Shown piece after piece: positions 33,478 to 41,255 of a stretch of 52,915 bases of DNA. Position 1 is the stretch's first letter; every line of letters begins with the position of its first letter. The notes beneath the pieces are model-generated. The model was not told where the DNA came from, did no database searches, and saw only the letters and a program-made list of their open reading frames with translations. The stretch comes from Candidatus Naiadarchaeum limnaeum (GTDB taxonomy: Archaea > Undinarchaeota > Undinarchaeia > Undinarchaeales > Naiadarchaeaceae). The position numbers and the translations under genes were made by a program. Location: positions 1 to 52,915 of the forward strand of contig DVAB01000033.1 in assembly GCA_014189685.1 (NCBI GenBank), given 5' to 3'.

Positions 33478-34166
33478 TTTTCGTTTAGCTCAATGGCTTG
33501 CAATGCACTTACTTCCTTGCCCTTCTCAACTTTCTTTATTATTTTTGCAGGAACCCCAACAGCAACTACATTATCTGGAATGTCTTTTATAACAACACTT
33601 CCCGCTCCGATAATTGAGCCACCCCCAATTTTTACATTTTGGATTATCGTACTTCCAATTCCAATAAATGCTCCATTTCCTATCTTTACCTTGCCTGCAA
33701 TATTCACTCCTGGCGCAATATGTACATGATTCCCTATCATGTCTTGATGTTCAAGAATTGAACCTGAGTTTATTATAGTATCATCTCCAACCTTTGCTTC
33801 AACAGAAATTATAGCCTCCCTGCAAATTACAACCCCCTCTCCAATTTCAGCGCTATCAGCAATGCTAGCAGTCGGATGGATTGCGTTAATAAGAGTAAAG
33901 CCATCCTTTTTTAATGTCTTAAAATATTTTTCACGGATAACATTATCCCCCACAGCAACAATCGCCCCATCAATTTTCATCTTCTTTGCCAATTCAGGAA
34001 GTTTATCTAGCGGGCCGATTATAGGAACTCCATCAATATTTTCTCCTCGATGCTTAATATTGTCCACGATTCCAACCACTCCAATATTTCTATCGTGTTT
34101 TAGTATATCGAGTACAACTCTTGCTTGTCCACCGGCCCCAACAATAATTGCTTTTATTTTTTTCAT
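33474..34166 (-). CDS. NeuD/PglD-type acetyltransferase (LegH candidate)
   Basis: 230 aa. N-terminal Rossmann-like domain (AIIVGAGGQARVVLDIL, about 6-22; GIVDN; IVAVGDN near 71) binds the amino sugar nucleotide; the left-handed beta helix follows (IGEGVVICREAIIS, VGDDTIINSGSILEHQDMIGNHVHIAPGVNIAGKVKIGNGAFIGIGSTI with catalytic His near 137 and 146). The family includes sialic acid O-acetyltransferases and the N-acetyltransferases PglD and LegH that act on UDP-4-amino-4,6-dideoxy sugars. Next to NeuB, LegB- and LegC-like genes, N-acetylation is the better guess. Confidence 0.85.
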   Translation of the reverse strand: MKKIKAIIVGAGGQARVVLDILKHDRNIGVVGIVDNIKHRGENIDGVPIIGPLDKLPELAKKMKIDGAIVAVGDNVIREKYFKTLKKDGFTLINAIHPTASIADSAEIGEGVVICREAIISVEAKVGDDTIINSGSILEHQDMIGNHVHIAPGVNIAGKVKIGNGAFIGIGSTIIQNVKIGGGSIIGAGSVVIKDIPDNVVAVGVPAKIIKKVEKGKEVSALQAIELNEK

Positions 34167-35212
34167 GCTTTGAAGTAGCTTAACTTAAGCTCCTGTCCGG
34201 TTTTTATATCTTTTGTTACTTTTTTTCCAACAACTTTTTTGTAATCAGATGACTTTAAACTGCTCTCGGGTCTCATAAAAGCTAACATCCCAATTTTTAC
34301 TCTTGTGCCTTTTTTTATTTTTACTGCAGCATAAATCCCTCGGCGCATAACTCTTTTATTCCGTTTTTCAGCTTTTGTAAGAATCTTTTTTTCAGTTCCA
34401 AGGGCGCTTTCAACTGTTCTAATTTCCTCAACCATTTGTTTAAATTCATCTGGCTCGAGAGAAGCAAAATGGTCTGGCCCTTTCATTCTTCTGCTTAATG
34501 TAAAATGTTTTTCAATTACTTTCGCACCGAGCGCAACAGCTGCAAGCGGAGTTATTAACCCGGCTGAATTATCCGAATATCCAACAACGGTTCCGAAATT
34601 TCTCTTTAATGTTTGCATAACTCTTAGATTAGAATCTTTTATTTCAGGAGGATACTCAGAAATGCAGTGCATTAAAATAATTTTATTATTTCCGGCAGAT
34701 CTTACGGTTCCAATTGCGTGTTTCACTTCCCCTAGAGTTGCCATTCCAGTGCTCATAATAACCGGCTTCTTTGTTTTTGTAATCCTTTCGATTAATGGAA
34801 TGTTCACAATATCAGCTGATGCAACTTTGTAGGCAGGAACTCTTAGAGACTTGAGGAGTTCAACGCTTTCCAAATCATATGGAGTTGAAAAGAAAATTAT
34901 TTTCTTTATCTTTGCATACTTTGCAAGCGCTCTCTGTTCCTTCTCGCTCAGTTCCAATCTCTTTAGCATCTGATATTGTGTCCCCTTTTTTCCAGTTGTC
35001 CTTTTTTGATAGCCAGCCTTTGGAGTTTTTTTGAGAACTAATTTATCTGCACGAAAACTCTGAAACTTAACGGCATCCGCGCCTGCTTTAGCAGCAGCAT
35101 CTATTAACTTTTTTGCAAGCTTTAAGCTCCCATTGTGATTCACGCCTGCTTCAGCAACAATAAAGCAGGGCTCTCCATCTCCCACAAATCTTTTCCCGAT
35201 TTTCAATTTCAT
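34163..35212 (-). CDS. neuB: Nonulosonic acid synthase (NeuB/LegI family)
   Basis: 349 aa. Condenses phosphoenolpyruvate with a 6-carbon mannosamine-like sugar to give a nine-carbon nonulosonic acid. TIM-barrel residues: FIVAEAGVNHNGSLKLAKKLIDAA (about 18-41), ADAVKFQSFRADKL (about 44-57), FFSTPYDLESV, YKVASADIVNIPLI, MSTGMATLGE, LMHCISEYP and EKHFTLSRRMKGPDH (about 235-249). The C-terminal 65 residues form the SAF antifreeze-like domain (RRGIYAAVKIKKGTRV). Between NeuD-like and SDR genes; clear family call, sialic versus legionaminic or pseudaminic product unresolved. Confidence 0.93.
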   Translation of the reverse strand: MKLKIGKRFVGDGEPCFIVAEAGVNHNGSLKLAKKLIDAAAKAGADAVKFQSFRADKLVLKKTPKAGYQKRTTGKKGTQYQMLKRLELSEKEQRALAKYAKIKKIIFFSTPYDLESVELLKSLRVPAYKVASADIVNIPLIERITKTKKPVIMSTGMATLGEVKHAIGTVRSAGNNKIILMHCISEYPPEIKDSNLRVMQTLKRNFGTVVGYSDNSAGLITPLAAVALGAKVIEKHFTLSRRMKGPDHFASLEPDEFKQMVEEIRTVESALGTEKKILTKAEKRNKRVMRRGIYAAVKIKKGTRVKIGMLAFMRPESSLKSSDYKKVVGKKVTKDIKTGQELKLSYFKA

Positions 35213-35215
35213 CTC

Positions 35216-36004
35216 CTACCAAATAGTAAGTCCACCATCCACAACTAAATTGTGCCCTGTAACATAAGAAGATGCATCTGATGCCAAAAATAAAACCGCG
35301 CCACTTAATTCATTCTTGTTTGCCATTCTTCCAAGCGGAGTTTTTTCTGAATATTTCTTTACAAACTCATTTTCTTGATTATTAAATACACCTCCCGGAG
35401 AAATGCAATTCACACGAATATTTTTATCTGCCCAATAAGTAGCAAGATAAGTTGTTAATCCTATTAACCCTGCCTTGCTTGCCGAGTAAACAGCAGGGGT
35501 GTTTATTTTGGTTCCTTTGTAAATTCGTTGATCAGGAGCTTTTATTCCATAAACAGATGAAATATTAATTATTGAGCCAGAATTTTGTTTTGCCATTTGC
35601 TTTCCAACAGCCTGCGCGCACAGAAAAGCTCCTGTTAAATTAACACTCATCACTTTTTCCCAGTCCTCAAGTGGATAATCCTCAAACTTTGCATAGAAAT
35701 TTTTTGATTTTCCTGCGGCATTATTTACAAGCACATCAACCTTTCCAAGCTTTTTCACAACCTCTGAAACCATTTTCGCAACTTCATTCCTGTTTGTTAT
35801 ATCTGCCTTAACTCCGATTGCCTTTGTTCCATACTTTTTTGCCAAGCTTTCAGCCTGCTTTTTACAATCGCTCTCATTCAGGTCAACAACTATAACATTC
35901 GCCCCATAATCAGAAAGCGTTTCGCAGAATTCTTTTCCAAGCAATCCAGTCCCACCTGTTACAAGCACAACTTTCTCTGCCAAATCAAACATTTTATCTT
36001 TCAT
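35216..36004 (-). CDS. Short-chain dehydrogenase of the PtmA type
   Basis: 262 aa. NAD(P) motif VTGGTGLLGKEF (about 15-26), NNAAG (about 92-96), catalytic Ser in NISSVYG, and Y-x3-K in AVYSASKAGL (about 170-179), with SPGGV. Closest by eye to the SDR proteins (PtmA) in legionaminic-acid flagellin modification loci, which share the VYGIKAPDQRIYKG segment. Its place between NeuA- and NeuB-like genes supports that; the chemical step is not established. The start may be the Met at residue 5. Confidence 0.83.
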   Translation of the reverse strand: MKDKMFDLAEKVVLVTGGTGLLGKEFCETLSDYGANVIVVDLNESDCKKQAESLAKKYGTKAIGVKADITNRNEVAKMVSEVVKKLGKVDVLVNNAAGKSKNFYAKFEDYPLEDWEKVMSVNLTGAFLCAQAVGKQMAKQNSGSIINISSVYGIKAPDQRIYKGTKINTPAVYSASKAGLIGLTTYLATYWADKNIRVNCISPGGVFNNQENEFVKKYSEKTPLGRMANKNELSGAVLFLASDASSYVTGHNLVVDGGLTIW

Positions 36005-36702
36005 TTTCTTCCCAATTTTTTCCTCATGAGGAAATCTGCTATTTTAAACTCATATTCGGTATCAATCATTAAAGACCTTTCTATTGGCATCAAAACCCCG
36101 CGCATTTTGTTTGTGAAATAAGTGCCCCTTTTCATTAATATATCTCTCCATGAAACAAAAACGCACGCATTCATCTGGTAAACCTTTGGTGCATCCTGCC
36201 TTCTCTTTACAACTTTTTTTGATTTCTTAGCTAAAGCTAAATATCCAGCTTTTGGCTCAAGCATATTGAAATAAGGATTGTGGTGCGATTCATAAACAGT
36301 AACAACAGAGTCTGTGTTTTTCTTCTTTAATGTACTTATACACTTTTCAATATCACTTACTTCCCTAAAGGGTGACGTAGGATCCATGTCAACAATTATG
36401 TCAAACTTTCTCCCCTCCCCATCCTCGATGAAATTTATTGCATGCTGAAGAGCAGGAATTTTTGATATATTGTCTGTTGCAAGTTCTTTTGGCCGCATAA
36501 ACGGAACTTCTGCTCCATAATCATTTGCAACTTTTGCAATCTCAACATTATCAGTTGAAACTATAGTTCGATATACTTTTTTGCAAGCAAGCGATTGTTC
36601 AATAGTATATGCGATTAAAGGTTTTCCAGCGAGCAACTTAATATTTTTCTTTGGAACTCCTTTCGAGCCCCCTCGCGCGCAGATTATTGAAACTATTTTC
36701 AT
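36001..36702 (-). CDS. neuA: Acylneuraminate cytidylyltransferase (NeuA/LegF family)
   Basis: 233 aa. Activates a nonulosonic acid with CTP to its CMP form. ICARGGSKGVPKKNIKLLAGKPLIAYTI (about 7-34, shown here in parts: ARGGSKG and KNIK bind CTP), STDNVEIA (about 49-56), DMDPTSPFR (about 105-113) and the metal-binding Asp in IDTEYEFKIAD near the end. Overlaps the start of the SDR gene by four bases. With NeuB it is the firmest evidence that the cell makes a CMP-nonulosonate. Confidence 0.93.
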   Translation of the reverse strand: MKIVSIICARGGSKGVPKKNIKLLAGKPLIAYTIEQSLACKKVYRTIVSTDNVEIAKVANDYGAEVPFMRPKELATDNISKIPALQHAINFIEDGEGRKFDIIVDMDPTSPFREVSDIEKCISTLKKKNTDSVVTVYESHHNPYFNMLEPKAGYLALAKKSKKVVKRRQDAPKVYQMNACVFVSWRDILMKRGTYFTNKMRGVLMPIERSLMIDTEYEFKIADFLMRKKLGRK

Positions 36703-37673
36703 TTTAACTTTACAATCCTCCCTTTTTTTGCAGCAAGCACAATTTCTAAAACCTTTTTCCCATCCTCCAAAGTTATTGATGATTTCTCTTTTCCTCTTAA
36801 CACATTTAAAAAGTGTTTCATTTCCTCTTCGTACGTTTTTTCCATATCGTTTTGAGGTGCTGTATAGCTATACCATCTATTTCTTGCTGAATCAAAGAAA
36901 CAAACACATCTGTAATATAAATCCCAGAAGGCACTTCCTTTTGTTCCAAATATTTCGCAGTATCTCTGGGGAGTTCTCTGCAGGTAATCCAAGTGAATAT
37001 TCCCAATTGTGCCATTTTTAAATTTTAAACTTATGTCTGCAACATCCTCTGTGTCAATCTGCAAGTTGCTAATTTTATCTGTGCGCGCAAAAACTTCTTT
37101 TGCTTCGCCCACAAGCCATCTAACATAATCAATCTCATGACTTAAATCCAAAATTACTCCGCCGCCCATTTTTTTCTTTGCACTATAACTTTTTCTATAA
37201 TCCTGATTTGGCCTCCAGTCAGGCAAATATTGCCCGGCAACTGCATTTATGTATAAAACTTTCCCAATTTTTCCGCTTTTTATTATCTCTCTCAATTTCC
37301 TAAGCCCCCAGAGAAATCGCATATTGTATCCAACAAAAACCTTCAATCTTTTTTTCTTTACAATATTCTCCAGATTTTTAATTCCGCTCAGTTTGTGAGA
37401 TATTGGTTTCTCAATAAACAAATGCGCGCCTGCCTTTGCAGCTTTTAGCGCTATCTGAACATGCATGCTTGTTGGATTTGTAACAAAAACAGCATTTGGC
37501 TTCTCCCTTAAAGCTGCTTTTAAATTTTTGTAAACTTTTACTTGATATTTTTTTTCAAACTTCCTATCTTTTCCTCTCACTCTGCAGGCTAAAATCTTTA
37601 TTCCCTTAAATTTGCTCAAATTTCTAATATGCTTTTTTCCAATTGAGCCACAGCCCACAAACAAAATTTTCAT
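36699..37673 (-). CDS. Gfo/Idh/MocA family oxidoreductase
   Basis: 324 aa. FVGCGSIGKKHIRNL (about 4-18), VTNPTSMH near 69, the Glu-Lys-Pro of LFIEKPISH (about 89-97), and DLSHEIDYVRW (about 174-184) with catalytic His/Asp. Located between the aminotransferase and NeuA genes with four-base overlaps on both sides. Similar oxidoreductases occur in legionaminic loci. It is a paralogue of the gene at 25204 but diverged, so the two act on different sugars. Confidence 0.83.
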   Translation of the reverse strand: MKILFVGCGSIGKKHIRNLSKFKGIKILACRVRGKDRKFEKKYQVKVYKNLKAALREKPNAVFVTNPTSMHVQIALKAAKAGAHLFIEKPISHKLSGIKNLENIVKKKRLKVFVGYNMRFLWGLRKLREIIKSGKIGKVLYINAVAGQYLPDWRPNQDYRKSYSAKKKMGGGVILDLSHEIDYVRWLVGEAKEVFARTDKISNLQIDTEDVADISLKFKNGTIGNIHLDYLQRTPQRYCEIFGTKGSAFWDLYYRCVCFFDSARNRWYSYTAPQNDMEKTYEEEMKHFLNVLRGKEKSSITLEDGKKVLEIVLAAKKGRIVKLK

Positions 37674-38782
37674 TTTTTCCTTTTTATCTTTTCAAGTGTT
37701 TCCACAACTCTCTGAATGTCAGCTTTGCCCATGCTCAATGCTGATGGCAAAACAATACCTTTTCGTGCAACTTCCTCTGCTACTTTTAATTGTATTCTTT
37801 CTCTTGAATATTCAGGCTGAGTGTGAACCGGATAGAAAAACGGCCTTGTTTCCATATTCTCTTTTTTTAATTTTTGAATTAAGTCATCTCTATCTAATCC
37901 AAATTCGTCCTCAATTAAAACCCCAAACATCCAGTAAACACTTTTTGCCCAGCTTTTTTCAACTTGCAATGTAATTCCATCTACTTCAGAGAGCAATTTT
38001 TTGTAGAGCTCTGCATTTTTCCTTTTCATACCAATAAATTTCTTTATTTTTTTCATCTGCGCCAGCCCAAGCGCTGCTTGAAGATTAGTCATTCTGTAAT
38101 TATACCCTAAATAGGGATGCCAGTACCATTTTTCAGCTGACATCCCGTGGCTTCGCAAAGTTTTTGCCTTCTCAACAAATTCATCATCATTTGTAGTTAC
38201 CATTCCGCCCTCACCAGTTGTAATTATTTTATTTCCATAAAAGCTAAAACAATTATAATCCCCGATTCCACCAACTTTTTTCCCTTTGTACTCTGCCCCG
38301 TGCGCCTCTGCAGCATCCTCTATGACAATCAAATTTTTTCTTTTGGCAATTTCTAAAATCGGATCCATATCAGCCGGATGCCCATACAGATGGACAGGAA
38401 TAATTGCTTTTGTTTTTTCTGTAATTGCAGATTCAATTTTTTCAGTATCAATATTCCACGTTTCACTTTCCGAATCAACAAAAACAGCTTTCGCACCGCA
38501 GTACTTTACAACATTCGCAGTTGCAATAAAAGTTAAACTCGGAACTATAACTTCATCTCCGGGTTTTATTCCAAGCGTAGCAAGAACTAGGTGCAATGCA
38601 GTTGTTCCATTTGATGTTGCAACCCCATATTTAGTATCTACAAATCTTGAAAAACTTTTTTCAAATTCAGTAATGTATTTCCCTTTTGATGAAACCCAGC
38701 CGCTTTTTACACAATCGCTAACGTAAGATAATTCTTCCTTCCCAAAAATTGGCTCAGCAATAGGTAAAAATTTTTTGGCCAT
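37670..38782 (-). CDS. PLP-dependent nucleotide-sugar aminotransferase (DegT/DnrJ; LegC- or perosamine synthase-like)
   Basis: 370 aa. The PLP Lys is K185 in FSFYGNKIITTGEGGM; EDAAEAHGAEYKGKKVG (about 155-171) contacts the cofactor; TSNGTTALHL (about 56-65) binds phosphate. The segment SLTFIATANVVKYCGAK is characteristic of C4-aminating enzymes of 4-keto-6-deoxy sugars. Directly follows the LegB-like dehydratase gene, so it should aminate that product at C4. A C3-aminating WbpE-like role is an alternative. Overlaps the MocA gene by four bases. Confidence 0.9.
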   Translation of the reverse strand: MAKKFLPIAEPIFGKEELSYVSDCVKSGWVSSKGKYITEFEKSFSRFVDTKYGVATSNGTTALHLVLATLGIKPGDEVIVPSLTFIATANVVKYCGAKAVFVDSESETWNIDTEKIESAITEKTKAIIPVHLYGHPADMDPILEIAKRKNLIVIEDAAEAHGAEYKGKKVGGIGDYNCFSFYGNKIITTGEGGMVTTNDDEFVEKAKTLRSHGMSAEKWYWHPYLGYNYRMTNLQAALGLAQMKKIKKFIGMKRKNAELYKKLLSEVDGITLQVEKSWAKSVYWMFGVLIEDEFGLDRDDLIQKLKKENMETRPFFYPVHTQPEYSRERIQLKVAEEVARKGIVLPSALSMGKADIQRVVETLEKIKRKK

Positions 38783-38783
38783 T

Positions 38784-39785
38784 TTATTTTGGCTTCCAGA
38801 GCTTTTCCTCTGGTCCTATTTTTCTTTCCCAGATCCATTTCTTACCATTCTCGCTATACCATTGTATTGTTTTCTCAAGTCCTTTCATAAAATCAGTTTT
38901 TGGAGACCAGCCAGTTAGTTTTTTCATTTTTGAGTAATTGCACTGCAATCTCTGTACATCCAATGGCCTGAATCGTGTTTTCTCAGTTTCAATTTGAAGA
39001 TTTTTCCTTCCCAATAATTCTCCAATTATTTCTGCAAGCTGTTGCACTGTATAATCTTTCCCGCTTCCCATGTTCACAACTTCTCCAATTGTATCCTTAG
39101 ATTTCATAATTTCAATTGCGCCGCGCGCAGCATCATCAACATAGGTAAAATCTCTGCTTGCTTTTACATTTCCAAGTTTTAGCTTGTTTGAATTTGAAAG
39201 CTGTGTAATCAATTCAGGAATTATGTAGGGATGAGTTTCTCGCGGCCCATAAACATTAAACTGTCTTAAAATCGCAACAGGCACATTTTGTTCATGAAAC
39301 ATTGTAAAGGCAAGCCTGTCAGCTGCTAATTTGCTAACTGCATAAGTTGATGCTGGTAGAGTTGGATGCTTCTCATCCATTGGAACATATTGCGCAGTTC
39401 CATAGACCTCAGAAGAAGAGTAATGAACAACTTTTTTTATTCCACCTTCTTTGCATGCGAGCAAAACATCCAAAGTTCCTGTTGCGTTTACTTCAAAAAA
39501 CATTTTTGGCCTGTCATAGCAATAGGGGATGTAAGGCTCGGCAGCCAAGTGAAAAACATATTCAATTACATTTGCTTGCAAAACATTTTTTAGTTCAGGG
39601 TCAAGTATATTCCCGCTAACAATTTTAATTTCATCTTTAATTTCCTCAAGATTTTCCATATCCCCGCTAAAAAAATTATCATAAACAGTCACATTTGCCT
39701 TTTCCCTTAATAATTCGCGGACTAAAGTTGACCCTATAAATCCTGCTCCGCCAGTTACAAGAACGTTTTTCCCCTGTAAATTCAT
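38784..39785 (-). CDS. LegB-like NDP-GlcNAc 4,6-dehydratase (extended SDR)
   Basis: 333 aa from the ATG at 39785 (MNLQGKNVLV); the longer frame overlaps the upstream gene by 77 bases with sequence unlike the family. NAD motif TGGAGFIGST (11-20); SSSEVYGTAQYVP (123-135) has the Ser-Glu typical of dehydratases of the LegB group, then Y148-x3-K152; RQFNVYGPRE and DFTYVDDAARG. It should convert an NDP-N-acetylglucosamine to the 4-keto-6-deoxy sugar, first step of legionaminic-type synthesis. A simple epimerase remains possible. Own promoter probable at 39831-39838. Confidence 0.85.
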   Translation of the reverse strand: MNLQGKNVLVTGGAGFIGSTLVRELLREKANVTVYDNFFSGDMENLEEIKDEIKIVSGNILDPELKNVLQANVIEYVFHLAAEPYIPYCYDRPKMFFEVNATGTLDVLLACKEGGIKKVVHYSSSEVYGTAQYVPMDEKHPTLPASTYAVSKLAADRLAFTMFHEQNVPVAILRQFNVYGPRETHPYIIPELITQLSNSNKLKLGNVKASRDFTYVDDAARGAIEIMKSKDTIGEVVNMGSGKDYTVQQLAEIIGELLGRKNLQIETEKTRFRPLDVQRLQCNYSKMKKLTGWSPKTDFMKGLEKTIQWYSENGKKWIWERKIGPEEKLWKPK

Positions 39786-39840
39786 GATAATCCCATCTGC
39801 CCTTAGAGTACTAATAATGAGAACAAGCCCTTTAAATAGC
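39786..39840 (-). promoter_or_regulatory. Probable internal promoter for the nonulosonic acid genes
   Basis: On the minus strand TATTTAAA (39838 down to 39831) is a good TATA box; it would start transcription near 39808, about 22 bases before the ATG at 39785. This is the longest gap (46 bases) in the otherwise overlapping 17-gene operon, so the eight genes from LegB-like to the TIM-barrel enzyme may be separately controlled. Confidence 0.5.
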
Positions 39841-41253
39841 TTTTTTAATAGCAAAACCAAGTAGCTTGAAAAATCTTTTTGGCCCCAAAGTTCTGTATCT
39901 TTCTGCAATAAGTGAGGGCATTTGTTTCCACTGGCTCAATAGCCAATGCCTATGTATGCCCTTTTCAGCCTTGTTCCTATACTTAATTAAATCCTCATCA
40001 CTTAATTCGCTCATATTAACCATTATATTTGCCCAAAAGTCTCCCATTGTTGACATTTTCTCAACATATGCTTCCTCATCTTTAATCCTGCCCTGCTGCA
40101 TTAACATTGTATAAAGTCCAGTTCTCGGAGTTGGGGTTGTTAAGAAGAGATGATCGACTCTTAATTTATTTCGCTTGCAGAACTCAACCTGCTCTCTAAT
40201 TGTTTCCTTATTCTCTCCCGGAGCCCCGACCATTAGAGAAACTATCGGAGTAATTCCTATTTTTCTTGTAAGTGCAAGAGATTTTTCAGCCTGCTCAATA
40301 GTTGCATCCTTTTGCATTGAATTTAACATTTTTTGGCTTCCAGATTCAATTCCATAATTTACATCAAGGCATCCTGCATCTTTCATTAACTGCATAAGCT
40401 CCTCGTTCATCACATTTACTCTTCCAGTGCAGCCCCATTTGATTTCAAGTTTTTCATCAAGAAGTCTTTGGCAAAACTCAATTGTTCTCTTTCTGTTTCC
40501 AACGAAAGTCTCATCATCAAATCTTATGTACTCAACTTTGTATTTGTCCATGAGATATTTTATGTGGTCAATCATATAGTCAGAGCTGAACCATCTTGTT
40601 CTTTCTCCAAATCCATCATGGCAGAAATTGCATCTAAAAGGGCAGCCTCTTGAAGCAAGCAAATTTGTGCTTCTTGAAAAATTATATCTTTTCAGTATAT
40701 TATTTCTCAGATAAATTTCTTCCATTGGGAAAAGTTCCCACGCAGGCAGTGGAAGCTCATCCAGATTTTGAATCGGCTCTCGAGGTGCATTTGTAATTAT
40801 TGCATCATCCTGTTTCCAAACAATTCCCTCAACATTTCCAAAATCTCCATTGTTCTGGACTGTTTCAACTAAATCAAGCATTGTCAATTCTCCCTCCCCA
40901 ACTGCAACAATATCTGCGCCGTTTTTCAAATAAACAAGGGGGAGTGAAGTTGGTCCAGCGCCTCCATCTATGACAAGCTTATCAGGATACATCTGTTTCA
41001 ATGTGTTTTGCAGCCACTTCATATAATTATAAGTTGTAATCATCCCAGAAATTCCAAACATATCAAAATCCTTTCCTTTATTGCGAAGAATAGCAACAAC
41101 TTGCTCTTTTGTATATCTCCACGCATTAATATCTAGAATCTCAACCTCATGCCCCTCATTGTGCATTACAGCGGCTATCCATCCCAGTCCTATGGGGACA
41201 TTATTTGGGGTATCATCCTCTCGCACTGGCGGATGAATAAACAAAACTTTCAT
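39832..41253 (-). CDS. B12-binding-domain radical SAM protein
   Basis: 473 aa. Cobalamin-like domain about 1-150 (FIHPPVREDDTPNNVPIGLGWIAA starts it; later GGAGPTSLP, VAVGEGELTM). Radical SAM motif SRGCPFRCNFCHDGFGER with C-x3-C-x2-C (about 202-209). GIESGSQKML (about 294-303) and MVGAPGE are standard SAM-barrel motifs. It stands in the middle of the glycan operon, two bases after the GT-B gene, so a sugar or lipid carrier is the likely substrate. Reaction unknown; methylation, C-C bond formation or epimerisation are all possible. Confidence 0.85.
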   Translation of the reverse strand: MKVLFIHPPVREDDTPNNVPIGLGWIAAVMHNEGHEVEILDINAWRYTKEQVVAILRNKGKDFDMFGISGMITTYNYMKWLQNTLKQMYPDKLVIDGGAGPTSLPLVYLKNGADIVAVGEGELTMLDLVETVQNNGDFGNVEGIVWKQDDAIITNAPREPIQNLDELPLPAWELFPMEEIYLRNNILKRYNFSRSTNLLASRGCPFRCNFCHDGFGERTRWFSSDYMIDHIKYLMDKYKVEYIRFDDETFVGNRKRTIEFCQRLLDEKLEIKWGCTGRVNVMNEELMQLMKDAGCLDVNYGIESGSQKMLNSMQKDATIEQAEKSLALTRKIGITPIVSLMVGAPGENKETIREQVEFCKRNKLRVDHLFLTTPTPRTGLYTMLMQQGRIKDEEAYVEKMSTMGDFWANIMVNMSELSDEDLIKYRNKAEKGIHRHWLLSQWKQMPSLIAERYRTLGPKRFFKLLGFAIKKAI

Positions 41254-41255
41254 TT

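Noticed and set aside
39786-39908. Longer start for the LegB-like protein
   Set aside because: The extra 41 residues overlap the upstream radical SAM gene, do not look like the family, and the Rossmann motif begins right after the ATG at 39785.
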